A DNA stretch of 64,000 nt. Source: Polytrichum commune. Lineage: Eukaryota > Streptophyta > Polytrichopsida > Polytrichales > Polytrichaceae. Positions within the stretch are counted from its first letter, which is position 1. Each line of letters begins with the position of its first letter. The stretch is taken from assembly GCA_950295325.1 (NCBI GenBank), contig OX485806.1, positions 13,332,001 through 13,396,000 on the forward strand, given 5' to 3'. The notes beneath the pieces were generated by a model. It was not told the DNA's origin, did no database searches, and was given only the letters and a program-made list of their open reading frames with translations. The position numbers and the translations under genes were made by a program. This document shows, piece by piece, positions 58,295-64,000 of this stretch.

Positions 58295-58800
58295 TACGAA
58301 CTTTTCGGGGGAGGAATATTCGGTCAGGGGCAGCCACCTAACCAAAAAATCAAGGTTTTATGGACCCGACCAAAAACTGTTGGCCGCCCGCCCGACTTCG
58401 AAAAAACCATTGCCCTTGCAAACTTGAAGGTCACTTATCCACGAATCCCATATTAAGTGCACTTAATCTTCAAGGTCCCAAATCCAATATATATGTTCAC
58501 TTCTATTAAGTAGGTAAACAATTGACTAGGATTTCATTTTCAAAGTGAAACTGCCAATAAAGCAAGTAATCAACTTGGAAGTCAAAAATATTACAAAATC
58601 CTCATTAGCACTGAGGTTATAATTTTTTGTGACTTATCATTGAAAAGGTCTTTGTCATTCTAAAATGGATCTAAAATTAGTGATTTTTTTTAATATGTTA
58701 AATAATATAATCTAGTTAATACAACTAAATTTAATATAAATTCTTTTTAATCCTAATTAAGTCCAATTAAAACAAAAAATATGCTTACCAAATGCATTAA
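58295..58800 (+). repeat. Dispersed repeat X, copy E
   Basis: Starts 'gaacttttcgggggagg', then 'ggggcagccacc', 'gcccgcccgacttcg', 'cccttgcaaacttgaagg', 'gtgcacttaatcttcaagg', 'ttggaagtcaaaaatatt', 'tcctaattaagtccaatt'. Collinear with copies A and B. Confidence 0.7.
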
Positions 58801-59511
58801 GTCTAATTGACTACAAATTGGCAAAGAACGTAGAAACTTATCTTGCACTTCACCCATACTTGCTTGCTAACTTGAAACACATCCGAGGCAAACAAAAAAG
58901 AACTCATTGCGCCGTCATGTTGTGGCGTTTTCATATTGCATATTACACCCACCACATCATCGTTCTTAGAGAGAGGCGGTAAGAAGTTTCCTAATCGTCA
59001 TCGAACATTCCTCAAATATCTGCATTTTAATAAATAAATAAATAACCATTTATGTCATTTGCATATGTATGTTCGTACATTGTAACTTGTATGGAAGGTC
59101 TATATTGAATCCACCTATATATTCATATTAGCAACACAATTTATATTTAATCATAGAGTCTTCCAACTTACCTTGTACCTGTAATAACCACTGCGTCTTT
59201 TATGTTGTTATTCATATACTCACATGAAAATAATATTTTGATTGTTGTTGTTTTTTTTTCTCCTAGGAGTAAAGACTATTTAACACTCTTTTGCACATGA
59301 TGACAACATCGTTGTGTACATGTATATATGATATCTATATGGATATTCTTCAACACCAACCACGTCCAAAGACTATTATAAGAGACTATTGGATTTATAA
59401 TTGATAAAATGCATGGCTATATAGTTGACTAACTATAGTATAAGACCGAATGACTAAGTACCTAAATGATTAAATGATTATAGTGCTAATTCTTAAATGA
59501 CATGGGATTAA

Positions 59512-60060
59512 CATGACCACAATCATGAATTATTAAAATAATATTATAATTTATGACTATATATTTGAACATTTAATGGATATCATGACTAAATGATACT
59601 ATGTTATAATTATATTATGACTAAAACATAATAGAAATAAAGATTGCATGACTGTAAAATTGAATGAATAGATTGAATGACTAAATGATTTATAAACTTA
59701 GTTAACCATAATGTAAATTAATAAATGATTCGGAGTTAGTATAACCACAATCATAAATGATTAAAATAATATCACCATGTATGACTAAATAATGTAACAT
59801 TTGAATGACAAGATGATATAATTACAAAACAACTTAAAGACAATAGAAATGAAGACTACATGACTAAGAGATTAAATAAATAGACTAATGACTAAACAAT
59901 TTATAGACCTATTTGATTATAGTATAAATTCCGGGGTTAGCATGATCATAATTATAAACGACTAAAGCAGTCCTACCATATATGCCTAAAAAATTGAGAA
60001 TCTCAATGACAAGATGATATAATTACAACACGACTAAAGGATAATACAAATGAAGACTAC
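59512..60060. repeat. AT-rich tandem repeat, about 200-228 bp units
   Basis: Three degenerate units anchored on 'catgaccacaatcatgaatt' (59512), 'tataaccacaatcataaatg' (59740) and 'catgatcataattataaacg' (59941). Shared inner words include 'atgactaaatgat', 'atgacaagatgatataattac' and 'aaatgaagactac'. No coding capacity. Confidence 0.7.
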
Positions 60061-62935
60061 ATAACCATATTATTACTTGAATAGATGACATAATAGCTAA
60101 AATTCAGGAGGTTGAGAGAATTGAAAACAATACCATGTATTCGAGCATGTATTAAGTAAAATGTTACACTATACAAGTCATTGGATTGCAATAAATGATT
60201 GAGATAAATATATATTGACAAAAATATTAGCATAATATATTCCACTACAAACCAAATTGTACTCCAATAAATGATGTTATATCACTTTTTATCACGTTTT
60301 ATAAAGATATAGCTCTATTAACTGGCATATTATTCTACACTTACATTATGATTTTTTCTTCCATGTGTTGACAACCTTTAGTATCTAATTTAAGTTGTTG
60401 TGCATTTCAACCTTTATGACATCAATAATAACATTATTTATGATGTAATGTTGTCGGATATTATCAACATCTTATATTCAAATATACAACCTTGAAAATA
60501 AAGAACACCATACAAAAGTCAGTTGTGAGGTAAAATAGACACTCATTAGGTTTCCAGACAAAGGGTTTGATTTGTAGTTACCTTTAATTCGTAACTAAAC
60601 TAATTTAAGGGTCGGAAGTCTTACAAGTGAAAATGTCATAGTTAGCCTTCCTAAGTATCTAATTAGTCCCATACAACTTTAGTTGTCATAGAATATGTAA
60701 TTTATTTATTTATTAATATAATTATTCTATAAAAATTTAAAATTGCTAATATGACATTTTAAAATTCCAAACTATTTTAAAATTAAATAAAGAGGAAATA
60801 TTATTTTATGAGTTGCCTCACGGAAATGCTCATAACTTCTATTAAATTTTTTAAAATAATACAAAACTAATTAGATTAGAAAGATAACCTCAATATCTAT
60901 CTAAAAATATAAAATGCATAGAAAATGGACACACTAGTAACTTGAGTGAAGCTACAAAGTCAGTAATACCAAAACATTGTTTGTCTTACGGAAATGTCTA
61001 TAACTTCTTGACAAAGTTGTGAATGTTTATAAAACTAATTATATTGGAAATAATATTTTAATATATATCTATTTATATTAAATATATTGAATATTGAATT
61101 TGGATCAAGATGTAATTTTTTAATTTTGTCATTATTTTTAATCTAAAATTACTATCTATGTGATATTCTATATAAATTTATTATACTTAATCAGCAAAAA
61201 AAATAGAGTACAACTTCAACATGAGGAACAAAAATTTAATAAACTATAAGAGAATATTTTTATCAAATAGAGAAAACAACATCATTCTCTCTTAAGAACT
61301 ACGAACACTCGAATAATACTAAGTACCTAGCTACGAGACTTTTAATTAATGATGGGGTTGATCAAGGTCGGAAGTGGTTGAGGTTGAAGACAAAGGGTTG
61401 AAATGAATGATTAAAATAAACATAACGAATTGAATAAATGAACATCCATTAAATACAAACAACATTGAACTTGAAAACCATACAAAAATGAACTTGAAAC
61501 CCAAACAATAAATTTGAAAACCAAATAAGACATGGAGAAAAAAAAAAACAAGAGAACTTACCTCATGTTACCAACCACTAGTGTCATAGATCTTCAACTC
61601 AACAAACTTATCTTTACCCAACTATAAGATCGTGCATCTACTAGATCCTCCAAGACATGCAATTATGTAAACATAGCATATATAACAATAATGATTGTTG
61701 TCCAATAAAGCGAGACTTTGGGTGTTGATTCTATGGTTGAGCCTTCAGGGTGTGTTGTAGTATGGTCATTAGGTGTTGCCATGAACATTAAACATTATAT
61801 TGTGATTACTTAATACATATCATCAATATAATGGTTTTTTACAATTAATAAATACACAATAGTTGAATTAAAACCCTAAACATTAAAGACGCAAAGAAAA
61901 ATCCCAAAATATAACATCAATCATGCCACATGTGAAGAATCGCTCAAGGAATTGGAATCCTCGCTTCAAAATTATCACATCCAAAAGGTTGTGGTCATTA
62001 TGAACACCAATAATACAAGGGTTTGCTTTAAAGTAGCATTTAAGTCACAAGTGTTTGATCATTTCAAGCATTGAAAAAGATGGAGGATTCAAGGAGGGTT
62101 TCTTTAAACTAGTAGTGAAGATGATGAAAACGGAGGGAGGGTTTTTTTAAACCGGGACTCGGAGAGGTGAAGATGGAGATTTTTTCAAAGCGATGATTCA
62201 AAGGGTTGAAGGTAGAGGTTTTTATGAACTAGGGATAAAGAAGGCGAAGATGAAGAGTTTCTTTAAATTGAATGGAATTTTTCCTTACAACACTCAAGAA
62301 AATGAAGATAGAGGTTTTTTTTAAAAGAACATTCAACTCACAAGAACATTCAGCTCACAGAAACCCTAAACTTACACGAGCATCCAACTTACAAGAATTT
62401 GAAATGAATACATTAAGGGACACACAGTAGACGCCATGAATCTTTGAAATGATTTTGGAAGCACTCCGCATTCATGTTTGGCTCAAACACTATGACATGC
62501 ATTAGACTCCACATATATGGCTAAGACACTAGCATTAACTCCGTCATCTACATATCCTCTAGCCAAAAAACCGTGATGATGAGAGACGCTAATAACTCTC
62601 GTGTTAGGTCTAGTGTTAATCACTCTCTAGCAAATTGTGCAATGATGATACCCTAAATCCTAAAGGTGATTAGCACCTTTACACATCTAATTAGGCCTCA
62701 CTCGAAACCCTAGGCATATTTTCAATCGATCGTACACGTTAATCCCTAGTCATCAACATCAAATAGCCATCATCATCAAATCAAATCGCAGCAAGCATGA
62801 CAACCAAAAAGGAGAGACGATGTGGTGAAAGAGTGTGAAACTTTGTTGTGGATACAACATTGCTAAACATCTATGCAAGACATCAAAGTAGGAGCGAATG
62901 CGCCAAAGAGAGATATCTACCTCAGGGGCACTTCA
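60061..62935. other. Long AT-rich stretch without a gene
   Basis: Very AT-rich from 60.1 to 61.3 kb. At 62080-62330 there are loose repeats of 'agatgaagag/gaagatggag...tttttt..aa' about 55-70 bases apart. No motif-bearing ORF. Confidence 0.5.
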
Positions 62936-62939
62936 TATT

Positions 62940-63520
62940 AGGGCCCATTTCTAGGGCCCATTTCCAAACCCTAGGCATCAACCAATGAGAGTGCTTAGAT
63001 TGCCCAAATGGGCCCTAATATGGGCCCAAGGGCTTTATATTGAGAGTCGGTCCACTTCTCCTAAAGCTTGCATGGCGGGTGACATGGCGGCATTTTGGAG
63101 GGAAAAAAGTGGGCCGAAGGCAAAAAAATGGGTCGAGGGTTTATGGAGACCCACTTCGCACCTACGGCCCACTTCACCCAACTTCCGTCATATAGTCATT
63201 TATGACTTTATGACTTTATGGTTTTATGACTTTATGACTTTAGTTCAAGCAAGGACATAATTCATTTAAGACAAAGTGGGCCGTGGATTGGGCCTTACAA
63301 TGTAAAGTCCCTAGGCCCATTTGAAAGGCCCACTTTAAAGTAGAATTTCCAATTTGGGCCCTACAAGTGGGCCTATGGACTTTATATTGCAAGGCCCACT
63401 CAACGGCCCACTTTGTAAAGTAGGGCTAAAGTTAAGGCCCACTTCAAGTCCAAGTGGGCTCAACTCCAAATGGGCCGGCCGCCAAATGGGCCCTAATATA
63501 AAGTGGCCCTTAGAAAGAAC
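62940..63520. repeat. GGCCCA/TGGGCC-dense segment with a degenerate direct repeat
   Basis: About twenty GGCCCA or TGGGCC words fall within 580 bases. Two similar phrases, 'tgggccctaatatgggccc..gggctttatattg' (about 62999) and 'tgggccctacaagtgggcc..ggactttatattg' (about 63355), indicate a duplicated unit. TGGGCY is the plant site II promoter element, and AAACCCTA (telo-box-like) occurs at 62976, so either a degenerate repeat or a promoter-like cluster is possible. Confidence 0.55.
63198..63242. repeat. Minisatellite of 'atgacttt' units
   Basis: Five to six units of 'atgacttt' or 'tatgacttt' with one variant ('atggtttt'). Confidence 0.85.
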
Positions 63521-63949
63521 ACCCAACCTCCAAAGAGCCAAACCAAGCCTTCAAAGAATTGGGCTGCACCCTCGCAAATTCATCGTCACCCTCCATGCCT
63601 CGAGGGGTACATCCATTGGCATCGACCAGTAACCTATAGCACCGGTCACCGTCCTTCTTCCGGGCAGGGAACGAATGTTTTAGCTGCCCTGTCAGCCCTG
63701 TGAAAGTTCGTATGGGGGGCAATTAGTGTCCGCCGTGCAAAAGGCAATACTGGTTTGGAAACCCACCCACACGACGACACATAGAAATGTACAAGGGAGG
63801 AGCATGTGAAACCAATTTCTTGTATTGGCAGTGAGAAAAGTGTGTTCGGCTCTCACTCCTAACTTATCATTCTTCATGTTGTATGCCCTCATCGCATCTT
63901 CCTCTTCTTCTGGATGCCATACGCGGCGTACCCAATTGGTAGGTTGCAT
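63510..63949 (-). CDS. Possible minus-strand exons at the right edge, family unknown
   Basis: Two minus-strand frames look more protein-like than their surroundings: 63949 to about 63800 (MQPTNWVRRVWHPEEEEDAM, then AYNMKNDKLGVRAEHTFL) and 63722-63510 (TGLTGQLKHSFPARKKDGD, then RCYRLLVDANGCTPRGMEG). Between them 'CTTTCACAG' on the minus strand could be a 3' splice site. I recognise no domain. It could be the end of a gene or transposon ORF that begins beyond the window. Confidence 0.25.
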
Positions 63950-64000
63950 TCCTCAGCGCATGATGTGCCGAACTAAAACCTTGACGATTTGATCTGCCTG

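Noticed and set aside
1-64000. CRISPR arrays, bacterial-type operons or organelle genes
   Set aside because: None seen. Repeats are tandem or dispersed without spacer structure, and the genes have spliceosomal introns.

Overview
The window is nuclear DNA of a land plant with a large, repeat-rich genome. Evidence: plant-type transposon families (CACTA with a Transposase_21 protein, PIF/Harbinger, hAT, pogo/Tigger, plant L1-type LINE, 1.5-1.7 kb TGTGA...TCACA LTRs), AT-rich DNA with plant-style GT-AG introns, and only one convincing host gene in 64 kb. That gene is a GT23/FUT8-like fucosyltransferase homologue. As far as I know flowering plants lack this family, so a non-flowering plant (lycophyte, fern or bryophyte) is my guess; the species cannot be fixed from sequence alone.

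Layout. 1-1510: right part of an LTR. 2.38-6.6 kb: decayed PIF/Harbinger element with a MYB/trihelix-like ORF1 on + and a transposase with stops on -, interrupted by a 1678-bp solo LTR flanked by GGATG. 6.7-17.4 kb: gene-free AT-rich DNA. 17.4-22.7 kb: two near-identical copies of a dispersed repeat in inverted orientation, enclosing a second solo LTR (CTATA target duplication) and a 943-bp element with perfect terminal inverted repeats. 24-31 kb: Tourist-like MITE (TTA duplication), 5'-truncated LINE and dispersed repeats. 31.8-32.1 kb: small TA-flanked MITE. 32366-41156: full-length CACTA transposon, 8791 bp, CAG duplication, two divergent genes. 41.2-45.4 kb: MITE and PIF debris. 45.4-47.4 kb: tandem array of about 224-bp units.

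The host gene starts directly after this array. It has three exons (47559-47574, 48079-48163, 49597-50896) whose phases join exactly into a 466-residue protein: short basic tail, one signal anchor, Asn/Pro/Gln/Ser linker and a GT-B fucosyltransferase domain. The first two exons are too short to be found by ORF scanning, and the membrane anchor only appears once they are joined.

50.9-64 kb: dispersed repeats, a pogo/Tigger-like element (54175-55190), a hAT MITE with a perfect 8-bp duplication (57446-58117), an AT-rich tandem repeat (59.5-60.1 kb), a stretch dense in GGCCCA/TGGGCC words (62.9-63.5 kb) and possible minus-strand exons at the right edge.

The observations most worth follow-up are the three-exon FUT8-like gene, a short ORF conserved inside two diverged LTRs, and the divergent CACTA whose two candidate start codons overlap on one CCATGG palindrome.
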